From Sipunculus nudus (lineage: Eukaryota > Annelida > Sipuncula > Golfingiida > Sipunculidae): 64,000 nucleotides of DNA. Each line of letters starts with the position of its first letter. Position 1 is the first letter of the stretch. Of the stretch, positions 43,991 to 55,899 are shown in pieces. Both the position numbers and the translations under genes were made by a program. Location: contig CM049310.1 in assembly GCA_026874595.1 (NCBI GenBank), forward strand, positions 2,666,001-2,730,000, written 5' to 3'. Below the pieces are notes generated by a model, which saw only the letters and a program-made list of their open reading frames with translations, had not been told where the DNA came from and did not search any database.

Positions 43991-44082
43991 AATAAAATAC
44001 CAGTGTAGTGGTGTACAGGATCCCGCCTCCTCTGATTTGTGTTCAAGTGAATAAAAGCGTTGAGTTTGTGACGTGTAATAAA
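43991..44082 (+). terminator. Candidate poly-A signals of SLC9B2
   Basis: AATAAA occurs at 43991-43996, 44050-44055 and 44077-44082, that is 126-217 bases after the stop. Any could end the transcript; GT-rich sequence (TGAGTTTGTGACGTGT) follows the second. Confidence 0.5.
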
Positions 44083-44494
44083 TATATTCTTGTCTAAGAT
44101 TAAAGTATATACAAATAAATTTATATTCAGGATTTTGGTAAATATGCATAAATATAGTAGAAGTCGACAGAAATTAAATGTTGTAGGGCGATGAATGCTT
44201 GATTTTAACTCCCGTCTTTAGATATTCACTTTAAAAATAAATTCCAAAAACGTGCAACATTATATATCAAATGTCAATGAATGTGTTAGAGCCCGTGGGT
44301 CAGGTCTATCTAGACCTAGAATCTCATGATCAATGTTTCACATGAAACCCCATTAACTAAAGTTTAGTTCATAATTTTAAACATATTATGCAACGGGCCG
44401 CCCCAAAATAGAGGATCCCAAATTAAAGCAAGTTAAAAACAGTTATAAATCACTCTTTATATACAATTTTCCTTCCCCATCCCTTGTAATTCTA

Positions 44495-47019
44495 GCTCAG
44501 CTGACTGAAATTCATCTGAGCTGTAGCGATCACTCTTTGTCCGTCGTGTGTCCGTTATCATAACCCTGCACCTAGAAATTTCGGACTGAAAACCCAAGGG
44601 TGTTCATTAAAATTCTCCTTGGAAACCTGAAATTAGGTCATTGTGACCTATATCCTCCGAGCTGTTGGACTCCGTAATACCCCCACCACCACCAGAATGA
44701 TTCAAAATTTATAACAAAAGCTCAAATATCTCAATTACTGATGCATTGATTGCCATGATTCTTTCCATACTGATTGATCATGGAGTGTTATATATTTCCT
44801 GGAGAATGGTGGCGCCATCTGTACTTTTTTTTCAATTTTTTACGCATTTTTTCTCGATTTTTGATACCTCCAAATGAAGCAGTCCGGACAATAACAGGGC
44901 ACAATCCGTTACAAGTATACGTAGAAACTTTTAATTGTACATCAAGGGAAGTTCTAGGCAAATCACCTCGGAAACCTGAAATAAGGTCATGGTGACCTAT
45001 ATTATGCCAGCTACTGGCCGAAAATATGATTTTTAGCACCCACAGGGTCAGACAGGGGACAATTGTATCCATGTAGCCTAGAATCTTCTGATGTGATTTT
45101 CAGGGAGGTCCTGGGTAGATGTCCTTGGAAATATGATATTAGGTCAATGTGACCTATATTCTGTAAGCTTTAGGGAAAAAAACATGATTTGGTCATCTTG
45201 GAGGTCAGATGTGCACAAACTGAATCCGTTAGCCATAGAATCTTCTTATGTATTATCCAGGAAATCTGGGCAAATTTTCATGGAAACCTGAAATAAGGTC
45301 CTGGTGACCTATATTCTACGAGTGACTGGCTAGACAATCGAACAGGACACAAAATGTAACTGATAGGCTTAGAATCTTATAACACAACTCCTAAGGAGGA
45401 TAAGGCCAAATCTCCTTTGAAACCTGAAAGTACGTCATGGTGATCTATATTCTGCAAACAATTGGCAAAAAATGCTTATGAGTACCTAGACAGTCAGGCA
45501 TGGCACTAGCCGTGACAAACACGACTCAGGACCCCCTACTGAGCCGTGACACAAGCCTAATTGAGAACCAACCTGCAAGTCCACGCCACGCTTTATAACC
45601 GTATCTCCGCATACAGTCAGCAGGCAGACCGCAGGCAGAAATCTCCCATACATGCAGAACAATATACGAATATACTGGGTTATAATGGAATATTTCACAC
45701 ACATGGTAGGTGTCGTTGGAGTGATAAAAAACTTATTAAAAGGTCTAGTGGTTTTATTTGAAGTGACACGATACTTGTAAGGTATGAGGCGTTGTCAAAA
45801 ATGACGAAAATATTTGCATCCTCATGGGGCCTTATAATGCGATCCTCAGAGTTAGATGTCCAGGCACTCTGGCAAGCCAGTGATCTGGCCATAATGTCAG
45901 AGGGCCGATCTGGCGCTAGCATGGCACCAAACTTTACTGTTGGACCTAGATCCTTCTAATATGACATCCATGGAGGTCATCGGCAAGTCTCCTTTGCAAG
46001 ACTCTAAGAATGATAAAATTAGGTCACTATGACCTTTATTCTCTGAGTTTTGAGCAGAAACTGTCCGATATAGAAATGTCTTTCTTAATGTTAAGGGAGG
46101 TCATTGTAATGTCTTCTTTGACATCCAAAATTAGGTCACTGTGATCTTCATTCTGTGAGCTATGTGAAATAACATGATTTGAGTATACCCTATAAGTTAG
46201 ATGAACACAGATCATCGCAGTTTGACGTATAAACTTCTAACTTAGCATTTGGGGAGTTCCTATTAAATCTTCATGCTGTTACCTTTTTCCTAAGGACACT
46301 TGGCAAAAAAAAACATGGTTTTGAGCACTCTGGAAGTCATTCTACATATTGTTTAAGGTTCCTTGACAAATATTTTTTACGAGATCATAACATCAATAAT
46401 TAATACATGCATAACCTGTATAAATATCACTTTCAGCTGAGCGTCATGACCCAAGGTTGGCACCATGTGTAGCAATATCTGCATAATTACGGACAAATTA
46501 ACGATAATAATTGCCGACTCCTAAAAAGATATACTTCTTTTGGTCTTGTCTAGGACAGGATTCATGGGGAAGTAAGTCAATATTGCATAATTTGTAAAAG
46601 CCTTAGGATGAGACAAGATCTACTCAGCATAAAACAGTTACCCCCCCCCCCCCTCCCGTATTCCCCGAAACAGAGAAAAAAATACGTAAAATTTACCAGT
46701 CTTCAGGAAATAATGAAACACTCCGTAATCAATATACATCGAGAGAATCATGGCAATCATTGCATGAGTAATTCAGATACTGGGGCTTTTGTATTAATTT
46801 TTTTAATTATTATGGGGGTACTTACGAGCCCCATAGCTCGGAGGATATAGGTCCTAGTGTACTAAGGTCAGGTGTCCAAGAAGATTTTTTATGGACCTCC
46901 ATGTGTTTTCAGTTATAAGTTTCTAGGGGTTATGATTTGTGCCCTGTTGACTGAAAGAAGGACAGAAAGACGGACAAAGAGTGACCGCTATAGCTCAGAT
47001 GAATTTCCGTCAGCTCAGC
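44495..47019. mobile_element. 2.5-kb element with about 100-bp inverted ends
   Basis: The left end GCTCAGCTGACTGAAATTCA, then CTGTAGCGATCACTCTTTGT, is mirrored at the right end (complement of 46925-47019: GCTGAGCTGACGGAAATTCA...). The interior is a decayed tandem repeat: GGAAACCTGAAATAAGGTCA and TGGTGACCTATATTCT phrases recur near 44618, 44968, 45123, 45285, 45417, 46010 and 46110. No ORF of note; an unclassified non-autonomous element. Confidence 0.65.
45789..45920. repeat. MITE-like dispersed repeat, copy B
   Basis: Direct-orientation match to 32745-32890, nested inside the 44495-47019 element. Confidence 0.7.
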
Positions 47020-48120
47020 ATAAAACGACATCAGGCCAAGTTTGCTCGATTACACGCATTGTTGCTGAACTTGTTAAGGATTTCGCTGGGACACGGTGTC
47101 TTTCGCGCTTTCCCCTATCCCATGGAAACTCATCATGAAGTCAGCAAAACTAAAGCTCAGGTTTGGCGACAGGCACCAAGAATCGTTAATGCTGGAAGGA
47201 TACGTCGGATTAACGGTTTCGTCAAGAAGGAGGGGGCAGACGGGGATTAAAAGTGACCTATTAGTCCAGACAATCTGCGAATAAATCCAGCCAACCCACC
47301 CAAAATTGCAACAGAAACAATGTCAGTGGTTTTCTGTTCAGAAACACTTCCTTATTTACATACTTACAGTCTATAATAATCTAAGTAGGGCAACCTTGTT
47401 AAAAACAAAATATTTTCAGGTATATCAGGTAAATATTGTAAATCCTGGCTATATCGTGTCTGTTTAGTTATTTTCTTTACAATATCTCTTTAATTACTTT
47501 CATGTTTTAGATTACACGCTTCTGTTAATCAGAGGTTCCAATGAAGTTACTTTAAGTTCAGAAACCGACAGAAAACGGACATGCACAACGTTTAACATGA
47601 TCAAATGCCCTATTGTGTTCCTATGGTATTCATGAGTTATAGCAAAGAATGGAACCTAAGCACTGTGCACAGTGGTTTGACTTTTGAAACCAGAAGCGAA
47701 ACGAATGGCGTGGTTCCGATAAATCATAACAGAACTCTAGCATTTTCTACACTTTGATTTATTTGCAAATTTTCTTTGAGAGGCTTACTTTTAGTTATTT
47801 GTTTCATGTTTGATTCCTTTAACCTTTACCTGAGTTGCTGCCTCATAATTATATTAAACATCAATGTTGGGTTTACGTTTTTGTTCTCATATGGGGGCTC
47901 CACTTAATGCGCCATCAAGAGGCCTTACAAGAGATATATCCTACTGATGGTACGGCCCATATGCATAGTGAGAAAGCCTTGGTACCTGCCGTCCGAGGAC
48001 ATTAAACACTTTGCTAAAGTCTAAAGTTTTCGGCACCAAATTCCAAGGAATTGCACATGACCAGGAAGCTTGTCTGTGTAAAGGTGGCTCATAGTCTGTC
48101 AGTTGATGAAGCTTAGTCCC
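47020..48120. other. Stretch with no clear gene
   Basis: AT-rich; no conserved frame. Near 47900-48120 a faint coding remnant may continue into the cysteine-rich domain that follows, but frames are lost. Confidence 0.45.
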
Positions 48121-48124
48121 TTCC

Positions 48125-48356
48125 ACCTACAAGTGCAGCGGCTAACTACCAGGTACAAATAGGTACAGAACCCGATCCAGAGGAATGGGGATGGGCAGTC
48201 ACTGAGGGGCAGATGAAGCCAATATTGTGTGACTTACCTCCTGTTACTATTGAACAGTTGAAGACTATAAGATACAACTTCAAAGAAGATATACCTGCAG
48301 ACGTTACCAACTTGACTGCTCTGCACCGTGTGGAGAATGTCGAGGAACTAGCTGTA
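48125..48356 (+). pseudogene. Decayed coding remnant: WGW...LPP plus cysteine-rich CxCGECRG domain
   Basis: One frame reads PTSAAANYQVQIGTEPDPEE, then WGWAVTEGQMKPILCDLPPV, TIEQLKTIRYNFKED. A shift into another frame near 48295 gives TCRRYQLDCSAPCGECRGTS plus Cys. The combination WGW...P...LPP...IRxNxK then Cys-rich CGECRG is one I associate with a transposon-linked protein common in invertebrate genomes, ending in a CRCRKxxLxC-type metal-binding domain. Gene name and function are unknown. Frameshift and lost cysteines (IRYNFK in place of the expected Cys pair) mark it as dead. Confidence 0.5.
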
Positions 48357-48658
48357 TGACGTCAATTTTTGTACCAGAGTAAGCAAGTTGCCCTGGTGAT
48401 GACTACATCTTGTACTTGCTTACACATAAATGGCAATATGTATCAGTATTTGTTTTATTGGCAGAAATAAATATTCGTACTGCATTATTGTACTGGAACA
48501 CTTTGCATCTGTTCTTAAGCAGATTTACATAAGTAAACGTATGTACCACAGAACTCAATAATCATGTCTTCCGCTTTTTCTTAGTAAAGCCACGAGGCAA
48601 ACCATGCATGTTGTGCATAAGCTCTGTTATTACATCAAGCTTTAAGCATTTCACAAGA

Positions 48659-50402
48659 CCGAGGGTCAGGACGCTCAGCTGATTGCTGACACTGCTGAAA
48701 TTCTATCAACTTAGTTTGCTGGCTTTGTGTCTCCCGCTTCCTCGGAACGGTGACATTGATTTGGGATTGTCTGTCTGTCCCTGTGGCTTTCCGTCCTTCA
48801 CGTTTTCCTTAACATGCGATAACTTTCCTAAATATCATCCGATTTCATTCAAATTTGGACCAGTGATTGCTCTCATGCGTACCTTGGTTGCGATTGGTTT
48901 TGAATTGTCTGAATATTTATTATCAGCAACTCCGAAATAAACAAAAATTTTCCGTTTTCTTCTCAATTCACAACCAAAATGATGACGTAGGGATATCTTC
49001 AGGGGACAATGAAAACTTAAACACAGCCACTAAGACATTTGAAGAAATCTTCAGGGGAAAAAAATAAAACATAATTAAAAGGCAAGCAACAAGAGGAGGA
49101 TGCAGGGGACATAAATTCCACGAATTTAGTTGTTTTAGTACTTTTGAAATTGTGTCTTAAGCAGTTGTGAAAATTTTATTGTATGGATTTTCTTCAACTT
49201 TTCTACCTTGGATGCAAAAATAACTATGATATATGTACAATATTTCCCTTTTTTGTTTTGCTGCAATAAAACACAGACACAATTCTGATTATGTAAGTGC
49301 TAAAATACACAAGAACGCAGATTACTGGCATAATATTGGTCACAGTGATCTAATGTTTTGCATGCAAGATTTTCCAATGACGTAACTGGAATTTAAGTAA
49401 GCAGTTTCTAAGACGAGTGGTTACGATCTGTGCTTAGTTAACGGACGGCTTGAATTTCTGTGAACAAAATAAAATATAAAGACATAAACATTGAAAAATT
49501 GTAGATGTCACCACCAGTTACCCACAACTGAACCGCAAAGGGTATCCAAGCGGCGGCCTGCCACCCAACTGTTTGTACGCTCAGATATATTTAACATTTT
49601 AGTCACGCTTGGTGGCTGAGATGACAGGAGCAGCTTGCCGCATTTGTGTTTTTTTCGTAACCCGTGTATTGGTTCCAACTGCCACTGCCAAGTTGCTAAC
49701 ACGCGAATCGTCGTGATCTTTTCAGCCAGCGGCTACATTACATTTAGACTGAGATCGTAGCGTGTACTGTACACCTAAATATCAGCTGAGCCAGAGATTG
49801 TTAGGCCTATATTTTCTTTATACAGGCCCACTTTGAAGAGCATGCTATGACAAACGTTAACACTGACGTTAACGGTTTCTACTGTGAAATGTCTGCCGAA
49901 CTCAACGTAGGCGAGGGTCTTGAAATATTAAGACTGATTAAATGGGAATAGTAGTAGCCAACCGGAAGCTTGCAATAGGCGATGACTGAATGAACCATGT
50001 TGGTTTTGAAAAAAAGATTCTGGAAAAGACCACCAATTACTGCTGGCGTCACTGGAAAAGATCTGTTCAGCGAGGAGGTGATGTGAGGCGCTGATCGTCC
50101 GATATAAACCAGTGGAGTTTACCAGTCGATGAAATAGTCGGCCAGAGAGCCGTACTATAGTTTTATAATTTGCCGCGAGGTGGCAGTACCTGTTCTAAGC
50201 TTTGCGGCACAGCAAAATAAGTTAGATGTCTCTTTTAGTGGAAGGAATTATGTTTTAACCATTGCATCGACTGGGCCAGCCTAGATCATTAAAGGCTTCT
50301 GCACCTTTTGTGTAGTCAAGTGAACAGTCAAGACAACCACTAGAGATTTTATACAGATATTCTCAGAATCAATTTCAGTTGAGCGTCGTGACCCACAGGT
50401 CC
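48659..50402. mobile_element. Candidate TIR element with GGGTCAnGACGCTCA ends
   Basis: GACCGAGGGTCAGGACGCTC at 48659 is mirrored by GACCTGTGGGTCACGACGCT read from the minus strand at about 50400. The 1.7 kb between has no transposase. Related ends occur at about 33246 and 46440. No target duplication could be assigned. Confidence 0.4.
50173..50186 (+). promoter_or_regulatory. Sequence matching the CTCF core motif
   Basis: CCGCGAGGTGGCAG matches the bilaterian CTCF core consensus CCGCGNGGNGGCAG at every defined base. It lies about 6.3 kb downstream of the antiporter. Occupancy cannot be judged from sequence. Confidence 0.35.
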
Positions 50403-50722
50403 CTTGTTTTTTTTCTTATTATAATCCTATCATTAAAAGTCCCTCAGTAACATGTATTTCCTAAATTACTTTTTTTACTTGTTTTTCCAAACTTACTTTT
50501 CCCCTGTTTCACTTGTTCACATTTAAATTCTAAGTATCTGATAACCCCAATGTAACCCACGATTCTCACGGGAGAGTTCGCCCGTCCCGTGTTATATAGA
50601 ATTAGTACCTATGAAGTCCAATAGGGGAAGCTTTGTTTCTTATTACGTCACCATTTCCCCCGTGTTGTTTCACATGGGATTTCATTTAAATGCCCAGACT
50701 TTTCGCGCTTTCAACTTGCCTT

Positions 50723-50795
50723 CGTGGTACAGTTGGTTACACGGACGGCTTCTGAGCGTGCGGTCGGGGGGTTCAAGCCCGGTCCTGTCTTGATA
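50723..50795 (+). repeat. tRNA-derived SINE-like sequence, copy 1
   Basis: Box A-like TGGTACAGTTGG (50725) and box B GGTTCAAGCCC (50770), with ACGGCTTCTGAGCGTGCGGT between. A second copy lies at 51826. The cloverleaf is imperfect and the 3' end lacks a tRNA acceptor, so it is not a functional tRNA. Confidence 0.6.
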
Positions 50796-50941
50796 TCATT
50801 GCATGTTATTCTCAATTTACAAATAATTGGTGTATCTCTTACATCCCAAATTTTCTGCCAAAAGTAACCCGCACAACGGAGATCGAGGAATTAAGGAATG
50901 ACATAGATATAACGTTACAAGTTTTTATAAAATATATGTAA

Positions 50942-51700
50942 GCCCCCCCCCCCCCCCCCCCCAAAAAAAATGAACCCCAGTTTTTCTCTATCCTCACCAT
51001 ATATGTCGACCATTTTAGCTAGACCCTTGAACTAAGGTGGACTTGTGTGAACTGTATTCATGTCCTGTCCTCAATGGACTTCATATACTTCCTGTTGTTG
51101 TCGTCTCGTCCTCAACCGGCGTATCCATCAATCACTGTTTATGTCTCGCGGTGTTGTGTTCCCTTGTGCAAAAACTATGCTGACGTCATACACATCCTTA
51201 CAGGGATGGGTTAAGGCCAAAAAAGAAAGGTATGAATCTCAGGCACTTTTTTTCAAAAATCAATGCCGGCGGGCGGTTTTTTATTTTTATTTTTTTTTTT
51301 GTATGTTTCGATAAAAATGTCAAATGATAAGGGAAAACATGATAATAACAGATTTATTTTGCTAAACAAGCTAAAGCACTATTTAACAAAGGAAATAGTA
51401 TGATTTTATCTACTTGAAAGAAATATCCCAAGCGGCTGCAGCTCAAAATCGGTAAGTTTCTGTTGAAAATCAAAATAAAAATTTTGGATGCGGGGGGGGG
51501 GGGGGGTAAAATTGATGCGGGCGGTGCCTGAGAACCATACCATAATTTCTTTTGGCCTTAGTGGGGGTGCAGACCCCATTTTATTTATTCCTATTGTGTT
51601 TTAGTACGCCTTCTGTACTTTATTTTGCTTTTTAATCTCATCTTATACCATAACTCAATGCTAGTGGGGGTGGGGGGGGGGGGCAGCGCCAAGCTGATAC
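50942..51700. other. Stretch with long C and G runs, no gene
   Basis: C run at about 50944-50962, G runs at about 51492-51506 and 51666-51683, and T-rich tracts. Nothing coding is recognised. Confidence 0.5.
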
Positions 51701-51825
51701 GCGTTATTATTTTGAACAAGTTTTCACATGGGATAATCCACCCCTGTAGTACAGTGAGCTCTGGTGGACATTATTATTCAGTTACAATTGCTTGAATAGA
51801 CTTAAATATCCTGGCTTATCTCTCG

Positions 51826-51900
51826 CTTGCAACTTGCACAGTTGTTTACGCAGACGGCTTTTGAGCGTGCGGTCGCTGGTTCGAATCACGTTCTTTTATC
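51826..51900 (+). repeat. tRNA-derived SINE-like sequence, copy 2
   Basis: It shares GACGGCTT.TGAGCGTGCGGTCG with copy 1 and has box B GGTTCGAATCAC (51878). Both copies continue with a TTGCATGTT phrase, which suggests a common SINE tail. Confidence 0.6.
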
Positions 51901-52284
51901 ACGTCTTTGCATGTTTTCTGAAAGTACTAAAAGGCCTAATTCACGTATTTTGTTATAGGAGCGAGTATAGAATCCGGTCTACATGGGAGATTGTAAAAAA
52001 TGAATTCAGTTTCTTTGAGTGACTACGTGTTCTGTGTAACATTCTATGTTCCGTGACTTCTATGTTTCTATGTTCTGCACTCTGAAACATAACAGAATTA
52101 CGTGTATTAGGCCTATACGGCCTATACGGTTGCGATACTGGTCCAGTTTCGTATAAGGTAGGCTGTCAACCGGACATTATGTGTGTAGACACCAAGACCA
52201 AATCCGTGAAAGCTATTTAGATGATCCCATGGTTGATGCAGCGGCAGAAGAACCAATTGTACCGTCGACATCACAACCGATTCA

Positions 52285-52449
52285 GTAGAGACACTCGAAC
52301 AGGATATTCCGGCTGCAGTTGCTGAAAGTCAAAATGTTCCAACAGAAATTCAACAGCAGCCAGAGTATCTAGCCCTGAGGCGTTCTACTCGTATCAAAAT
52401 AGCGCCAGCTTATCTTCAAGAGTACGATACTAGCTTGAAGAGCACCTGA
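52285..52449 (+). pseudogene. Ty3/Gypsy pol C-terminus remnant
   Basis: The frame VETLEQDIPAAVAES...EYLALRRSTRIKIAPAYLQE, YDTSLKST, stop. LRRSTRxxxxPAYLxxY is the usual C-terminal signature of Gypsy-type polyproteins. Upstream reading is in another frame (EEPIVPSTSQPIQ, stop). The plus-strand orientation and the purine tract and LTR-like sequence downstream support the call. Confidence 0.6.
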
Positions 52450-52639
52450 AAGGCCAGAATAATGCGTTCTACTTAATGACAGGATAGCAGTTTACCCTGA
52501 ACTCCATTAGTTAGTTAAGTTTTTGTAGGTTCTTTAATATCATTTCCATTATAGAAATACAGATGTTGGACATCCATTATTGAAACGTGTGACCAGATTT
52601 CCCCTGGAACTATTGGATAATACCGCTTCATAGATAACT

Positions 52640-52803
52640 GTAAAACAAAGGGGTGAGTTATATGGTATGATTGATACTGGACTCAGTAAAGTGTTTCAGG
52701 GATAGTCCCTGTGTTTGATGATAGCGCCATCTGGCGACAAGCTGAGTGGGCTCTGTAGTGGAATAAACACGTGTTCAGTCAAAAACCTAACTGAGGTTGT
52801 CTC
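52640..52803 (+). repeat. Candidate purine tract and short LTR
   Basis: AACAAAGGGG (about 52642-52652) precedes TGAGTTATATGGTATGATTG..., which includes GCGCCATCTGGCG and AATAAA (52761-52766) and may end near TGTCTCA (52803). About 150 bp; the end is uncertain and no partner LTR is seen. Confidence 0.4.
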
Positions 52804-53204
52804 ACCAGCAGCCTCAAATAATATGATCGGCCGTAGATGTAATAAAATGTACACCTTGTACCCCTTTTGTTGTTACATACTGCTGAAGGAATAAAAAATA
52901 CATTTAAGTTGCCAGGAAAAGGCACATTAAGAAGTGATTTCCACACGTCTCCATGCGATATCGCAGGCTCGCGGTAAATACTCCACTTTGAGCGAATCAC
53001 ATGTCCACTTCTCATGGTGACCAAATAGTAAACCTTTTAACGAAACAGAAACGTCTACTATATTTGATGTTTTCTTTCCTCGGCCCTTCACTGATAATAA
53101 ATATTGTACACAAATTGTGCATTATACATTTATTTTTTTGCATATTATTCAGACTTTCTTAAATACTGAGTAATGTTTTTCAGGGAACATTTTAAAGTTT
53201 CTTA

Positions 53205-53820
53205 GGCCGCACTCGAAAATTCGAAACTGGTTTTTGGTTCCGGGAAAACCGGTTCAGTATGGGTAGACCTTGTATTTTAAGTGGACGGTTTCGGTTTTAA
53301 TGTAAAATATTAATTACATCGTAAATTGTGTATTATTGATAAAATGAATAAATGATGAAAATTTTCTCAAAAGTTAGAGATCAAAACCTGGTCACTTTGT
53401 AAACAAGTGAGAGCATAATAAAGTTTGAATGGCAAATATATATTCAATTGAGGTAAAAATAGACTGAAATAGACAACATATGTCTACGTGTCAGACTATA
53501 TGGACGTAAGGGATACGTCGGGCCCATCTTTAGCTATACATGTTTACAGTAGGGAATATAAATTCAAAATTCTTCCGGAAGAGTGTTTATATCTCTCTTG
53601 ATAACTCTTACAGGCATGAACAAAATTGCACTACTCTGGCCACCTCCGCCATCTTTCCAGTATAATTATCGGGTGGACTGTTTTGGCGAAACCGAAACTA
53701 TCATCTCTTTAGATGGTATCGCAGTTTCGCCAAAACCAGTTTCGGTTTCGATATTTTTAAGTGGACGGTTTCATGGAAGTGACCGAAACCGAAACCAGTT
53801 TCGAATTTTCGAGTGTGCCC
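53205..53820. mobile_element. 616-bp MITE with about 32-bp TIR and TA target duplication
   Basis: The left end GGCCGCACTCGAAAATTCGA AACTGGTTT and the right end, complemented, GGGCACACTCGAAAATTCGA AACTGGTTT are flanked by TA at 53203-53204 and 53821-53822. Inner repeats AAGTGGACGGTTTC lie at both sides, and a second hairpin (TTTTGGCGAAAC / GTTTCGCCAAAA) lies at about 53682-53741. The TA target suggests the Tc1/mariner group. Confidence 0.8.
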
Positions 53821-53990
53821 TAGAGGATATTAAAGGGACCAAGAAAAAGAGAGGTTTTGGCTTTTTGCATGGAAATCTGTGGTTAATTTAGATTAAAGAA
53901 GAAGTCCCGACAAATAGGCCTATGTCTGCTCCTTCATGTTGCCGTGTGGGCAGTTCTTCATTAGATTATATTTGTTTCTTTTAACATATA

Positions 53991-54161
53991 TAATAAAATC
54001 TCGCCTAACGACCACGTTTAGCGACCACCTCAAAATAAAGACCACATTCACGGTCCCAATTCATTTTGTTCTTTATATCCGACCTCGCTTAGGCGACCAC
54101 CTCGACACTGCGACCACTTTATCAAGGTCCCGTTCGTGGTCGTAATTTCGAGCTTTCACTG
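53991..54161. mobile_element. Short Tigger-like MITE
   Basis: About 171 bp: the left end has CTCGCCTAACGACCACG and GCGACCACCTC; the right end, complemented, has CAGTGAAAGCTCGAAATTAC GACCACG. TA borders it. It is the same GACCAC-type subrepeat style as the elements at 14615 and 37056, but a separate subfamily. Confidence 0.72.
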
Positions 54162-54169
54162 TATAAACT

Positions 54170-55360
54170 TTATTTAAAATGATGGACGCTTAAAGAGGCA
54201 TAATCACCTTTATGACCTTAATAAACGAAAGGTAATACCTGCAAATGTAAAAAGTGTCAGACTTTGAAAATTTATAAAATAAATCTAAACAGTAGAAGGA
54301 TTATATATTTACACATTTCTCTCATGTTTTTACTCTCCCTCTTTTCTATTTTGTTTTGATGATTGTTCTGTAACATCATGGTGGATGGCCAAAAACTGTT
54401 AAACAATCCATGCAAGCTATTTGTACTTTCACCAGATGCTTGCAATGCCTCATTTTTTTTAATTTACCCTAGAATACACCAAGTGACTATAGAAAAGCTT
54501 CCGGTTTCTTGATTCTTGGGTAATTGAAATCATCTCTAAATACCCACCAACTGTCACTGGAGCTGGATGGCCAGGCTTGATGTTTGAAAGCTGCTTTTTT
54601 TAAAATATACCTGAAAATGACATGCAAATAACAGTCAATGAGTATTTTTCACTTCTAATATTATTTTGTTTATGTACTTTAATTACCTCAGGTCAGACTA
54701 TCTTTATTACTTTTTAATCCAACTGGCTCCAGTTTGAACTGAAGTGCTACAAAAATAATTTATTTATGAAAGACCTATATTATGGAATTTGTAGTATACT
54801 GCCGTGTGCGAAGGTGTTGGCAGTGGTCACTAAACCAAATATAAGAACCGGATGTGACGTACCGGATATTGAAGTCTATGGCTATGGTGGCTGTAATATA
54901 GGTTGTGTTTAATCACGGTGTTTCATCCTCAAACATCCTGCTGCGTAAGGCGGAGTGTACAAAATTCATTTTCAGAAGCTTCACAAGAAAAATAGATGCA
55001 GTGACCTTTGACAAATTCAGTGACATATAATAGTTAATCCATTTCAGTTCTTTTACATGTAGTGTGTGCTGACCATCTTCTACTTAAGAATTACAATTAC
55101 GTTACAACACAACACTTATTGATGCATGTATCTTTTTGTTGTTCAAATAATACATTATATATAGATGAGGGCCAAAAGGTTAACATAATTAACGACTGAT
55201 ACCTTACAAAATTACTAATAATAATCAAAATAATAATGCACGAACTAACAATATTTGTTATGTTTAGTAGGAGACAATTTTACAGCCACGCAGTGTGTTC
55301 AAACAAGTTTAAATATGCTTGCTTCCTACTAATAGGGCTTTGTGAAACATCAATATAATC
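54170..55360. other. Stretch with no gene seen
   Basis: AT-rich, without recognisable coding, TIR or tandem structure, up to the (TA)n run at about 55374-55416. Confidence 0.5.
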
Positions 55361-55369
55361 TGAAAAATG

Positions 55370-55427
<58 letters not shown>

Positions 55428-55429
55428 GA

Positions 55430-55878
55430 CATGTCTAAAAGACGCAGAACAGCCGCCTTCCCGACTTCAGGGCTGCGCCCCCTCTATTTGCAAATCCTGG
55501 ATCCGCCACTGCAATGGTTACGATTTGTGCCATGTTAACTGACAACTGCTTCTTTGAAATTTTTAAAAAATAGAGAGAAAAAAACGTAAAATTACAAGAA
55601 AATACAGATGGTTCCACCATTCTGTACCAACTGATGAAACACTACATGAACAATATGCATGCAAAGAACCATGGTGATCAATGCATCAGTTATTCAGATA
55701 GTTAAGCATTTATCTCAAATTTTTAATTATTCTAGGGTGTACTTCTGAGCCCCATAGCTTGGAGGATATGGGTATTAAATAGAGACTTAATTTCAGGTTT
55801 CCAAACGGCACGACGGACGACGGACGCCACACTTAGAGTAATCGCTTTAACCCAGATGACTTTCAGTCAGCTTAGCTT
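55430..55878 (+). repeat. Dispersed repeat, further copy
   Basis: From about 55510 it matches 35380-35810 (GGTTACGATTTGTGCC, GAGCCCCATAGCTTGGAGGA, GACGGACGACGGACGCC, GTCAGCTTAGCTTAAA end). The preceding part carries CTGGATCCGCCACTG, a phrase I associate with common MITE ends in marine invertebrates. Confidence 0.65.
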
Positions 55879-55899
55879 AAATTTCATTTATTCCATATA

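Noticed and set aside
47096-47284. Open frames just right of the 44495-47019 element
   Set aside because: They overlap the element's terminal repeat in several frames and match no family.
50723-50795. Functional tRNA gene
   Set aside because: A and B boxes are present, but arms do not pair well and a second diverged copy with a shared tail indicates a SINE.
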